From Leuctra nigra (Eukaryota; Arthropoda; Insecta; Plecoptera; Leuctridae), in assembly GCA_934045905.1 (NCBI GenBank), contig OW203771.1, forward strand, positions 22,018,069 to 22,082,068: 64,000 nucleotides of DNA, read 5' to 3'. The notes beneath the pieces were generated by a model that did no database searches, was not told the DNA's origin, and saw only the letters and a program-made list of their open reading frames with translations. A program made the position numbers and the translations under genes. Below, piece after piece: positions 44,823 to 57,000 of this stretch. Numbering within the stretch: the first letter of the stretch is position 1; each line of letters starts with the position of its first letter.

Positions 44823-45624
44823 ATTAATAAATATCTAGATAAAATTAAATCAGTGTCGAGCCATTCGGCAAAGCCAGTTGAAGAATTCGTTATGTACCTA
44901 CTGCAATTCGCAAAATCGAATTTTATCAAACCAAAGAGTTTTTTTAAAGTTGCCCCACTCTATTTTTGTTAAAATTACAACGCCGATGTCACTTTGTAAG
45001 TAATGACCAACCCATTCTAAAAGATTCTAAACCAAGAATATTTGAAGATTTGGATTTGTTTCTACTATCGCATTAGCCAAATTAGGCAATATTAAATCTG
45101 CGGATTTGAATAGGGAAGTCACATGAAATTTTATTATTGTTAATTTGTAAATAACAACACAAATAACAATGACAAGCACACTTATCACCAGCGAAATTTA
45201 AAATTTTCATTCATAAAAATCAAATTCAAATGTCATGGGATATTTTGGCGGGAAAAACGGCAAGCAACGAGAATCAGGATTGTGATGTCATTTCCAAGTC
45301 TCCAACAATGTGTTGCCATGGTGATTTCTTTGTTGCCATGGCAATATAGAGGATTGTGATGTCATTGTCAATTTTCCTGTTTTAAAATTGTAAGAAAATT
45401 ATCAAACTTTGTAACTGAATTTCTCGAAAACTATTCGTCTCACAACAAAAATAATACTATATCTGTGTTCAGCAACATCTCAACTTGAATAAAATAAAAT
45501 AACTATTATTTTGAAATCTAATTGATAAGTGTATTCCCTATTGCTTGACTTGGTTTGTGTGATGGTCTGAAGGGATTCACTATAGAAATACACCAAGATT
45601 ATTCATACAGTTGACCTGAGATGG
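44823..45624. other. Unassigned stretch containing an X-box pair
   Basis: AT-rich; only the palindromes at 45312-45345 stand out. The 73-codon frame at 44751-44972 lies across repeat sequence and is not called. Confidence 0.3.
45312..45345. promoter_or_regulatory. Second pair of X-box (RFX-like) palindromes
   Basis: GTTGCCATGGTGAT and, 20 bp on, GTTGCCATGGCAAT, the same arrangement as 25228-25261. The following GATTGTGATGTCATT parallels GATTATGACGTCATT there, so this is one dispersed repeat. Confidence 0.45.
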
Positions 45625-45718
45625 GATTCTATAACTCCATTGCAACCGCTTAGCAATTTCTTCCATAAGGATTAACATTGAAATAATTGCTAAGCGGTCG
45701 CAATGGAGTTATAGAATC
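45625..45718. mobile_element. Small palindromic MITE, 94 bp
   Basis: GATTCTATAACTCCATTGC pairs with GCAATGGAGTTATAGAATC; pairing continues through ACCGCTTAGCAATT. A single near-perfect hairpin. Confidence 0.7.
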
Positions 45719-46077
45719 AGGGCCCTGTAGGTACTTTACTGCTAACATAATGATATGGGTCCTAATGACCTTGCAAAATTTGAACTTGATCAGACCATTT
45801 TGGAGTTCCAAACAATCAGACACAATTTTCTTTTAAATTTTATCCAATCTGATAATTTTGATAATATTTGGGTCTGCATACTCCCTGGTTGGTCCGTACT
45901 TGTGTGCACAATTTTAGCTCGGTCGGAGAAACAACAACAAAAAAGACAGAGGTCCGTGCCAAAAGGAGCTGCTCATTTAAGTGGAAGGCTTCCACCTGGA
46001 AGGTCTTGTGAAAATATGATAAAATATAAAATTTTTGATTTTTATTTTAGAATAACCTGGTATTAATTAATTGTATT

Positions 46078-46347
46078 AATTGTATTAATTAATTGTAAAA
46101 AAATCAAGAAGATGTGATTACAAATAATTTGTCAAAAAAATAAAACAATGATGATTGTGTGTGATTCTACTGCGAGTTTCAGCAACTTCAAACTCACTTT
46201 TCCAAGTTATTTTTTTCAAGCGCTTTAGTATTCATGCCTAATAGGGACGTTTTAATTCCTACAGCTGTAATTTTTCTTGTGTTTTGAAAACATGTCGGTC
46301 TCAAACATCTATTTTTTGTCGTGGACGTTTTCGGAACCATCGGGTAA
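46078..46347. other. Short unassigned stretch
   Basis: TTAATTAA-rich start, then unremarkable sequence. Confidence 0.25.
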
Positions 46348-46477
46348 TAGCATGGCAGTGGTGACGGTTTGTTCCGATGAAAGTGCTGGTGGCCCTGATA
46401 ACGGCCGTTAGCGACGTTTTGAAGGTGTTACTACCTTCATCTTCTGGCGGCGACAAACAGTCACAACTGCCATGCTA
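46348..46477. mobile_element. Small inverted-repeat MITE, 130 bp
   Basis: TAGCATGGCAGTGGTGAC and GTCACAACTGCCATGCTA are near-perfect terminal inverted repeats. Confidence 0.6.
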
Positions 46478-46638
46478 TCTATTTTTTATTCAAGCAAAAC
46501 CTGTTTCAAATATATTTTGGGTCAGGTGGTAAACAATACATTATCAAACCAATAAACTAGTGCTATTATATTTCTTAACCAGGTAGCCGGGCCGGATAAA
46601 ATTTCATCAAACTCTCCTTCCTCTTCACTCCCTTCACA

Positions 46639-46959
46639 CTACATCTTCGTAATCAAACCATTCCAGATGTTGCTATCTTCCCACCACCGTTCCTCTTCAA
46701 CCATCATCCATTCTTCCCCTCTTGCACTCACATCTTCAATCAAACTCTTCCATTGTGCTCTAGGTCTTCCAACACGTCTCTTTCTTAAAACATTCATTGC
46801 TTCAAGATCTCGTCTGGCCATCCTTCCAATGTCCTTTCTTTTCACGTTGCCAAAACACTTCAATCTCTCCCACCCCAACTTAAATCCCAATCGTTCTACA
46901 CCTAAATCTTTTCTAATTTTTGTACTTCTTATCCTATCGATCTTCGTCACTCCTTTCAC
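46639..46959 (-). pseudogene. LINE RT C-terminal remnant (107 codons open)
   Basis: On the minus strand: IDRIRSTKIRKDLGVERLG, WERLKCFGNVKRKDIGRMAR and RRVGRPRAQWKSLIEDV, then EERWWEDSNIWNGLI. This arrangement (L-WFG-V-R, then RRxGRPRxxW) is the usual C-terminal tail of many insect LINE polyproteins. Only this end is preserved; there is no upstream RT. It is not a separate gene despite being open. Confidence 0.65.
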
Positions 46960-47110
46960 ATCTAATCAGGAAATATTATTAATTAATCAATTAAATTAAT
47001 TAAATTAATAAATATACAAGCCTTAGACTTTTTACTAAAAAAAAAATCAACAGTAAACAAATTTTTTAAAAAATTGGAAAAATTAAAAGAAAAAAATAGG
47101 TTTGAGTAGG

Positions 47111-47297
47111 TACACCCAACAAATCACAAAATGGTATTTGAATGAAACGGATTGGCTGCTGGTCCAGGTTCCTTGACAAGCAATCCTTGTTATTATCAAT
47201 GAAATCAAAGCTCACCTACTAGAAGTAGAGGACGAGTTAACAGATACTTCATCGGATGATGCCATCTCAAATACCGTTTTATCATTTGTTGAGTGTA
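47111..47297. mobile_element. MITE, TACACT family, copy 4 (reverse orientation)
   Basis: TACACCCAACAAATCACAAA to TTTTATCATTTGTTGAGTGTA. The internal GACTTCATCGGATGATG-type block is present in reverse complement. Confidence 0.75.
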
Positions 47298-47435
47298 CAT
47301 TGAAATATTAATCCAAAATTTTAAGGAGATTCATCGATAAACACCTGAGATACTGATTTCACGAGACCTTCCTCTTAACTCGCCGCTCGATTACATTCTC
47401 ACTAGTGGAGCCTCGGCTATGTTGAGAATATGCTT

Positions 47436-47572
47436 GGCCAGTTTTTCAATACTCAGTTAAGTTTTAAACGGTTGATTAGGACTAAATTGCCAGGGCAACA
47501 TCTAATGGCATTCCTTGAAAGACCATTTAAAAACTTAACTGCGGATTTTAGCAATGCATTGAAAAACTGGCC
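47436..47572. mobile_element. Inverted-repeat MITE (GGCCAGTTTTTCAAT)
   Basis: GGCCAGTTTTTCAAT at the left and ATTGAAAAACTGGCC at the right; inner CAGTTAAGTTTT and AAAACTTAACTG also pair. A further ATTGAAAAACTTGGCC lies at 47774-47789, so the motif is also present outside the element. It could be subterminal sequence of the large transposon downstream. Confidence 0.55.
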
Positions 47573-47954
47573 TTGTCTTAGGCCCTGGGATTGCACGGGC
47601 CATTGCACAATGTCCCGATAACGTTAGTGGTCGAGTTTATCGGTTGAAAGCTTGGCAACAGCCAAGGAAACACAGCCATTAAGACGGCTAAAGTCCTCTT
47701 TAGGCTCAAGTGAACTTTGTCTTACTTATCGGAACATTAGCCGGGCCTAATCACCCGTGTAATATTTAGCAGAACATTGAAAAACTTGGCCTGGAAGTCT
47801 TCGATGTTATCTCTAATTTAGAAAACTCTGATGTTTTTAATTTTTATTTAATTCCTTTTTCAATACCTACTACAACTTAAAGTTATTACTATTAAAATTT
47901 ATTGTTATAAGAATTTGTATAATAGTCCTTATTTTTATTTATTCTGTGTTTCAG

Positions 47955-48056
47955 GTGCTGAAGCCTGCGCTTTGATATCTCAAGCCCAGCCCAACCTATC
48001 CCATCATTTTCCGGAGCTATGCTAAAGAGCATGGTTTCATTGCATAAACGAGCCAG
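47955..48056 (+). CDS. First recognised exon of the two-protein transposon (5' UTR plus first 12 codons)
   Basis: Bordered by an acceptor (TTCTGTGTTTCAG, ending 47954) and a donor (CAGGTAGTA, GT at 48057). An in-frame TGA at 47959 precedes the ATG at 48019. From that ATG the exon holds 12 codons plus two bases (MLKSMVSLHKRA + AG), exactly the phase needed by the exon at 50759. Because a 3' acceptor precedes it, a non-coding leader exon further upstream is expected. Confidence 0.55.
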
Positions 48057-51000
48057 GTAGTACCTATATTAAACCCTTGGTAATAGAGTCTGTCTGCCTT
48101 ATTCGCAATGGATGTTGGTAATTTCTCTGAAAGTGATGTGGGCCACAGGCAACGGCAACGCAACAGAAAGAAGGTTGCTCTAAATTATCTCAAAGAAATT
48201 GAATTGGATGCAGTTAGTAAGGAACTGCAATCCACTCCATATCTTCATGGAGATCATGTTGATGGTCATGGTGATCATGCTGATGGTCATGGTGATCATG
48301 TTGATGGTCATGGTGATCATGTTGATGGTCATAGTGATCCTGTTAATGGTCATGGATATCACCTTTTATCCAATGATCATGGTTGCGTGCCTCTTGAAAA
48401 TGACATTTATCTTTCCCACGTTTACGAAAGTGTTATGGATCTGGGTGATCAGGAAGATTGGGATAATGATGATGAGCAGTCTGAGAGGGAAGTGTATCCT
48501 GATTACACCTCCCAGTCTAGTTCCGACAGCGAAGATGACGATGATTATGCCCTTCCAACGTTTTTACGTGATTGGTACTTTGAAAACAATATCACTCAGA
48601 GTGCCCTCACTAAACTTCTGAAGGGACTCAGCAGGTGGCACGATGACCTTCCTTTAGACGCCCGGACATTGGTGAAAACTCCACGAGATATTGAGCTAAC
48701 CAACATGGGAAGTGGAGAGTTTTTCAACTTTGGTTTGGAGAAGACAATTCAGGAGAATCTGGCAAGCTTTCCAATGCCAGAAAATGAGTGGATGACTTTG
48801 CAATTTAACATTGATGGCTTGCCACTGTATAAGAGCAACAACAAACAGTTTTGGCCAATATTGTGTCTCATAGAACAAGATCCAGAACGGAAGCCATTTG
48901 TTGTTGCTCTCTTTTGTGGGTCCAGTAAACCACCCATTGATGACTTTCTATCTGACTTTGTAACTGAACTGAGCTCTCTTCGAGATCATGGTCTAATGTT
49001 TCAAGAAAGAAGAATACATGTCGAAGTCAACCTCTTTTGCTGTGACTCTCCAGCAAAGTCTTTTGTTAAGTGCATTAAGTCATTCAACGGGTACTTTGGC
49101 TGCGACAAGTGTTCTCAGCGAGGTGTGTATGCTGGACGCATGACATATCCAGATATAGATGCTCCACTGCGAACAGATGTGGAATTTGATGAAATGGCCA
49201 ACGCTGAACACCATAAATCAATATCTCCTTTGTCCAAGCTAGGAATTGGCCTTGTCTCATCCTTCCCATTGGATTTTCTCCACCTAGTATGTCTCGGGGT
49301 CCAGAGACGTTTGATCTCGGCATGGAAAGACCGAAGCAGTCCTCAGCGTTTGCCCCTAAAAGATTTGGACACGATTAGTTCCCGTCTCTTGGGGGCTCAG
49401 ATGTTTTGGCCATCCGAGTTTAGTCGAAAGCCGAGGTCATTGGCTGAAGTTGACAGATGGAAGGCGACTGAATTCAGACAGTTTCTGTTATATTTAGGCC
49501 CAGTTTATTTGAGGGGTGTTCTTCAAAAACAGTTCTATAATCATTTCTTACTCTTGGCATGTGCTATCACAATACTAGTTTCTCCGAGCCTTCACCGTCA
49601 ATTCAACAGCGAGGCAGATAAGTTGCTGCGATTGTTTGTAACGGAAGCTGCCACTCTCTATGGGAAGGAGATATTGGTATATAATATGCACAATCTTATT
49701 CATTTGAGTAGTGATTCTTTAAAATTTGGACCCCTTGACACCTTCAGTGCATTTCCGTTTGAAAATTTTCTTTGTTCGTTGAAAAGAATGTTAAAGAAGG
49801 CAACAAATCCTCTTCAGCAAGTTGTTCGAAGATTGAAAGAGAAAGAGCTTGCCAATGAAAGAAAAGAGCGCTCAATCAAGACCACCAACTTCATTCCAGT
49901 TGAGAGCAGTCGACGTTGGAATGCTGATGGGCCAGCCGGTGGCCTTGAAGGTGTTCATTTCAAGAGGATTATGGGCCCTAACTACAGATTGACCATCCAC
50001 GATCGCGACTCTTGTGTCTTACTTAACAACGGATCGATTCTTAAAATCAGAAATTTCATTGTCGACAATTCAGGCATTATTAATTTGATCGGTCAGAAGT
50101 TCATTCAATCTTCAAATTTTTTTAATTTTCCATGTCAGTCATCGGACCTATCTGTGTTCAGAGTAAATTCTCTTTCTTCAAACTTGTATACCTTCAATGT
50201 TTCCTGTATTTCCAAAAAATGTGTCCTTCTTCCATATAAAGAAGACTTTGTGTGCTTGCCAATGCAGCACACCGTGTAGAGAATGTGAATGAACGCTCTG
50301 TCACGTGCCTTGATGATATACTTTCTTGACTGCTTATTTCATAGGTCAGTGGTATGCATGGTGAAATAATATAATTCTGGGCTCAAATCCCACCAGAGGT
50401 CAAATCTTTCAAATTTGCTGTTCATAATATACATAACATCATCCGATCTGAGATTGTCAGAAAATTTCTACATTTTAAATGTTCTCATAGTTAGTTTGAC
50501 GAACAAGAAATATATTTTATTATGTCATAAAGTATGAAGTCTTAAGTTTTTTTTCTGGTTTTAGGATATTCGACATTGATAATTTTTAAGATGGATGTTG
50601 GAAGTATAATTGTTACACATTATGAATAATTTATTTATGAATTCTACAGTTCTAAAATTACAGAGACTTTATACTTGGACTTTCCAACTAGACACGATAA
50701 TTTCCCATTAGTAGTATAATACGTATCTTATTAAAAGTGATTTTATGTGTTTTCATAGGGCTGGTGAGAGGAGATTTGCTGTCGTTCAGTTTATTGATGA
50801 GGAGTCTCAGCCATTGGCTGTGGTTTGTTCTTCATGGCTGGATGAGAAAGATACAAAATGTTACTGGCCACAAAAGCTAAATGACAATCAACGTTACAAG
50901 GCACTGAAGGACGAACTGCCACATAATTCTTCGTGGCTAAAATGTTCAGTTGCAGTTAAATGCAAATGTGGTAAGATGTTATTTTCTCTCATTTAAATTC

Positions 51001-54000
51001 ATACCAGTGTAAGACCCACTCCCACTGTAGGAAAGTGGAGTTTCTTAGCTCTTTTGTTAATTTTTATTTTTTGTTGAAAAGTTTTGTTTCGGAACTTTAA
51101 TAACTTGATTTTGAAAACCGTTACTTTTGAAGAGATTTCTTATAATACTGTCTGCACATCTCCTTTTAGATACACAATTGAAAGCCAACAGTAAGCTGAG
51201 GCTGCTTGAGTCGAATGACATGACTCCGTTGGAGACAACCGACTGGTCGGACGAAGAACAACCAAGGAGGCTGCGGAAGAGGTTAGCATTTGAAGACAGC
51301 GAAGGGTCGGAGGACGGCGTAGAATCTGTCGATGATGAAGGCAGCCCGAGCCCAACGCAACTCAACCAACCTCTTCGACCTTCCCGACCTCTGGTTGATC
51401 TGCATCAACCCATTCGACCTCTGGTTGATCTTCAACCTTCCCGAATGGTCACAATTACCCCGAAAAACACGGCAAGAGGAGGCAATGTTGGCTCGCCACA
51501 GGAACCAGAGTCAAACAAGATGGTGATAGGTGAGATATATTTTTATACTTTTAGATTTTAAATAATAGTCCTTCTCTTAATTTGTATAAGCTACCTTGAC
51601 ATCGAGGTCCTGAAGAGCTAGAAAATGGCTTGAGAATGGGAACGAAAGGAGTTTCAGACTGATGAAATTCCATTTCGGTGGATTTCCATCTCGAGTGTGG
51701 CAGGATATGGGGGGGGGGGGGGGGGGTAGACTAAGTTGACCCCTTCCTTCGAGCTTATTTGGTGGGAAGAATCATTGCAGTGCGCCAGCGTGAATTATTG
51801 ATAATAATCATGTGACATGGTACAGCTGAATGCTAAATACTGTATAAATACAGTTCATTACTTTGGTAAATTTACGGCTAATGTGAACGACGCATGAAGT
51901 GAAACTTGACTTAAAAAGGAGGTCGGTATTGGTTTTGAGCACAGCCGTCTGTACACTTGTCGTTCGTTCCTCCTCCTCTTGTGAGCTGCCTGTAATCTGA
52001 GGAAAAATAGTTCCTCACCTGCCGTCCCGGTAAGGGGCCGCCATCGTCGCTTAGCTTTTCGAATGCGCCACGGTGGCGGCCCCTTCCCGGGACGGCAAGT
52101 GAGGAACTACAATTTTTCCTCAAGGCAGCTCACAGGAGGACAAGGAACGAATTACGAGTGTACAGGCGGCTGTGGTTTTGAAATCTCATTTGTTTGTTCA
52201 ATGCAAGGAGGTTACATACATCGAGTGGCCATTCGCCGCGCGGATTGAAGCCGACTTTCTGCAGGCATATTTCGCCTCACACGCCAAAAACTCCAGGCAA
52301 GCAACGAGTCACGTCGCACGCGGTCATACAAGCGCACCTATAATTTTTCGATTCTTGATAATTCAAATAGTTGCGACGTTACAGCAAGTTGAATAGAACA
52401 CTTTTTGTGCATGCTGAGTTCTTTTCTAAACATTCCCAGACATATTTTAATTGCGTGCCACCCAAAGTGTAAAAAGTGAATCGTAAAATAAGAGGTGATT
52501 CCTTGGAGTCTCAGTTAAACAATGTTACAAACCGCATCTCTCTAAGTGTATTCATTGGCGCGCAATTAAAACATTACTGGAACTCTTGGAACGGCGCTCG
52601 TAAGCGCGCGTGCGAATGCAATCGTTTTCTGCCTGAAGTTTTTCCACCTGGGAGGAGTGGCGGCTAGCCGGGAGTGGCTTCAAGCCCGTAGCGTAGCCGG
52701 TATAGCGGTTGGCCCCTCTAGAAGAATATAACTATAACCTCCCTCCTTGGTTTAATGACTAAAAGTTACGTTGGATTGAAGTGGAAGCTCTAACTCGTCT
52801 TTTATTTACAGAGGCATTAGGAAAGGTTTTCCGCATGCTCGAGACATTAAAAAGCGAAGTTTCGAGAAACTCCCTTCTTCTGGCGGACATGAAGCAAGGA
52901 TCGGCGCCAGAGCTACCTGCCTCAGACATGGCGACAACTGTTCATGAGGTGCCAGTGCATGATGTCTTGCAGTTGCACGAACTCAATGAAGCCCTGCAAG
53001 ATATGCAGTTAATGAACAAGCTGGTGAGAACTTTATATTACAAATGCCAATATTTAAGGTGGTGCAAGGGCTCGGGAGAACAATTGTTTCATAAGTGGGT
53101 GTAACTTTGATAGGATGTTCACATGATCAATCTGATTGTATATTAGTAGTACTTTTTCATTGTTGATTCTTGTTAATTAGGCGCCGTTTATTCAACAAAA
53201 CCGCTTAGAACTATGGAAGTTCCTGTGCGATTGGAGACCGATCCCGTTACCTAACCAATTGATCTCAAATTTTAATCATGATAAGATATTAGACAAATTT
53301 AGGCACTTGGCACATTTTTAATATTACATTTCATACGATACTCGGTGAGACATGAAAATATACAACTTTTCACCAAAAATTCAACAACCTACCTAATTAT
53401 TACTAATTAATAATTATCAAAACAACAATAAAAAATGTACCTACTGATGACTCCATAGTTTTTTTTTTTTTTTTATCTAATCATGATAAAAATTTCAAAT
53501 TATTTTGTCAACCCATTTTGTCGACAATCGTAGCTAAGAAAGTACCTGCAACAAGCAGCAAAACCGCTCGCACTTGTACCACCTTACCTAGGTACCTTGA
53601 ACCTGAACTATACAGGCGGCGACAAGTATTTTGCCTTGAGAAATTGCAACTTTTGTTTTTACTTTCAGGTAAAATATTTGTCAATGTTTCAAAAGAAAAC
53701 CTTGGCAAAGACTACGCGAGAAATTCTCCGAAAGGTTATCGGACATGAACTGGCCCTGAACCTGAACTATACAGGCGGCGACAAAACGAACATCCAGAAG
53801 TTTCCAAGTGTTTTACTCCTTATAACATGTGAGTGTTTGAATCTATCTTTTTAGGTGTGATAATTAGATTTTGTTGAGTTATTCGTTTAAAATCAAGTAG
53901 CTCTTCTGACATGTCGCATCATTATAATGATTGCGTTATATTTTACAAGTTAGTTACAGTTAAGGCAACGTATGTCTGAATTCTCAACAGAATGCGCTGC

Positions 54001-57000
54001 TAGCTTGATATTCATGGCATATTGAAAATTATGAAAAACTTCACACAATTTTAATGTTTTGACATTGATGTTAACTTATGGATTTCTTCAAGATAAAATT
54101 TGTCAAATTAGCGCACGCAGTATAAGTAACTTTTCTCCGAAATTCCACAGTTAAACGAAAAGAGTTGTGGAGGGCAATCTAAATTTCTTTGTCGTCTCGT
54201 ATTGTGTCCGCTGTGACGGACACCGCTGTGCACGATGTCACCTCGCATGCATATTATATTTCACTATTTGGTACCATCTTTACTTTAATTAGTTCCTTTA
54301 AATGTTTCTCCATAGATGAAATTAGAGGGGGGGATCACGACTTGTGACACAGAGTGACAGGGGGGGGGGGGACTGGTGTGTGATGTAATACTTAAAACTG
54401 AAACTAAAATTTCTCGATTATTTTAATATTTAGAAATAATTAGTGACTTTCAAGTTTACAAATTAGAAGTTAGTACCTACACACACTGAATTTTTGAGCG
54501 AGCGAAGCGAGCGTCTCCATTTGGCTCTTTTGGCACGGACCTCTGTTTTTTTTTTTGTTTGTTTTTTTTTTTTTCTGTTACTGACGATATACAGGTCAGA
54601 GTTTTTCTTCGATCGAGCTGAAATTTTGCACACATGTACGTAACATTTCTGATTGTTGCAGACCCTAATTTTTTTGAAATCCATTGATTGGTTCAAATTT
54701 AAAAAAAATTAACTTTCGATTGGTTGTTTTGATCAAATTGAAATTTTGACAAGTCATTACCCCCAACATTGTACCCAATCAAACAAAGTTTCAGCCAAAT
54801 CCTCCCATTGGTTAAAATTTAAAACCATCTTTCCTGTGTTTTTAGAAATTTAAACTATAACCGATTGAACGATCAACTTATAACTTCGCATGATGGTTGG
54901 GTCCAACATTATCTGCATTTTTGACAATTTTCATACTAATCTGTGTTTAAATCCAAACGTTATTGACATTTTACGGACTATTAGCGTGTTGGCTGTCAAA
55001 TTCACGGCGACTTCGACTCTTCAGTTCAAGGCAAGGTAGTTAGAGCAGAAACTTTCAAACGCAAATGAAACTGATAATGACCGTTCAACAGTCGATCTGA
55101 TATTGTGTAGACACACTTATATCATATGAGTGGTCTCAGGTATATTTTTTGAAGGAGATCCTGTGATTTTTGAAAATTAACACGGAACAGTTCAATCATA
55201 AAGGTTCAATTGATCAACTTAAAGCTTTGCATGGTTATTTGGACCAATATTTTAGGAATGTTTTGAGATTTCTATACAAATCTGTGGCGAAATTTTAGAA
55301 TTATTGGCTTTTAATGACATTTTCGATAGACAGAATTTCGGTTCGAGGTGTTGCGCGTATCCGTGCTCGCTCATCAACGCGTTACTCAGATTCATTGGTT
55401 AAAATTTAAATAAATATCTCCTGATAGGCTGAAAAATGAAAACGGTCTTCGATAATTCTGATCAAACTCATATTTTGCATGATCATTAAGACCAATATTG
55501 TCTCTTATTTTACAAAATTTCATCCCAATCAGTTAAGAACGTATGAAGTTATTTACATTTTTAATATCTGTCAGTAATGAAGTATCGAAATGAATGTTTT
55601 CCAGTGCCAATTGAAAATTGATTCTGATTTGCTTTATGAACCAGGTGCTTAGATGCTATTTTAAAGTTTCGATGAAAAGCATACACTTTTAAGTTGATAT
55701 CATAATCAATTCCATATGGATGTATATGTTTTCTGTGCGTTGTGTACGCATTTCCGGTTCGAGAATTTGCACGTACCCGTGCTCGCTTATCAACGCGTTA
55801 CACTGAGCGTTTTCCTAGTAATTTCTTATGTTTAAGTGAAGTGATACAGTTCGTTTTTCCTATGTTTGAACTCTACAGACCGAGACACCGTCAATTGTTC
55901 TGTAAGGCTGAGAAATACAGCATTGCAAGGTGAGCGCGCAATGAATTCTTTCTCGGCCTAGCCGAACAACTGACTGTGGCTCCATCTGGTGAGAGTTCAA
56001 ATAGGTAAAACGAACTGTACCAGTTACCTACCTACTTTGATTTCAAATTTACTTGCTGAACTGAGAGTTCGGTAAAAATAAATAATTAGATAAAAATATA
56101 CACAGATTTTTGGGAAATTTTGTTACACTCTGTGACATGGGAGGAGGGGGGGGGGGGGGGTTGCCGATGACCTAAATAATGGGACGTAATTAATAGACAT
56201 CCCCTGATTTAAAAAAAATTAAATAGGTGAAATTAATTAAGTAGAGTACATGAATGTCATGAGTGTGCAAAATATAAAATGTCAAATACAATAATATGTC
56301 TAATTTGCTGGATTGTAGAAAGGTACCTACCTTAATTTTATATTTGATGGGCACATTTATCCTAACCTCTTTTGAAACTGTGAATTACATTTACGTAAAT
56401 TAATATCGAGCTATTGTGTACAAGAGTGGAAATTATTTGGTTGGTTGAATCTGCTGGTGTTGAGGTACTACTACGTATGTTCTTCACTGTGAATACTGAA
56501 CAGTAATATTAAATAATTTGTGTGGTTTGTTTTAGTGTCAGTTAAAGTCGGCTTCAGCAAGGTCTCAGCAGTTGAAGTCGACAGCTACGCAATGCCATGG
56601 TTGCGAAATGCGAAAGATAGGTGTGGCGGCCGTTCTTTTCGCCGAAAGGTAATACTATAATTTTCAATATACCTCCTAAAATGTCATCAACACCGGCTAG
56701 ATTTTCTTAATAAGAAATGTCCAATTGTTTTGGGGTAAACAGTCAACAGTTTTACATTCTACAAGTTAGCAATTTAGTAATCGTAACTATCTACAAATAT
56801 TGTTCAGTATTAATTACCATCATAAAAGATGGTAGAGAGTAGGTTCTTCTTTAAACGTTGACCCAACTCTACCCACAAATGGATGAAATTGACATGTAAA
56901 ACGCTTTGACAACATATCTCTCCTGCTAAGATATTTCGTTTCTTTGTTCCTTGATGTTGATCATCAAACATAATTTAAACGACTTACTAATTCTAAATAT

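Larger units (their letters stand above)
53829..56535. other. Intron 5 of the DUF4806-like gene, filled by transposons
   Basis: Holds a Helitron-like element (54495-55818), a Tc1-type MITE (55845-56019) and two G-homopolymer repeats (near 54361 and 56142) that share a TGTGACA word beside the G run. Confidence 0.5.

Noticed and set aside
47400..47410. CACTAGTGGAGCC as the 5' CACTA end of the large transposon
   Set aside because: No reverse-complement partner was found downstream of 58197, so the ends remain unknown.
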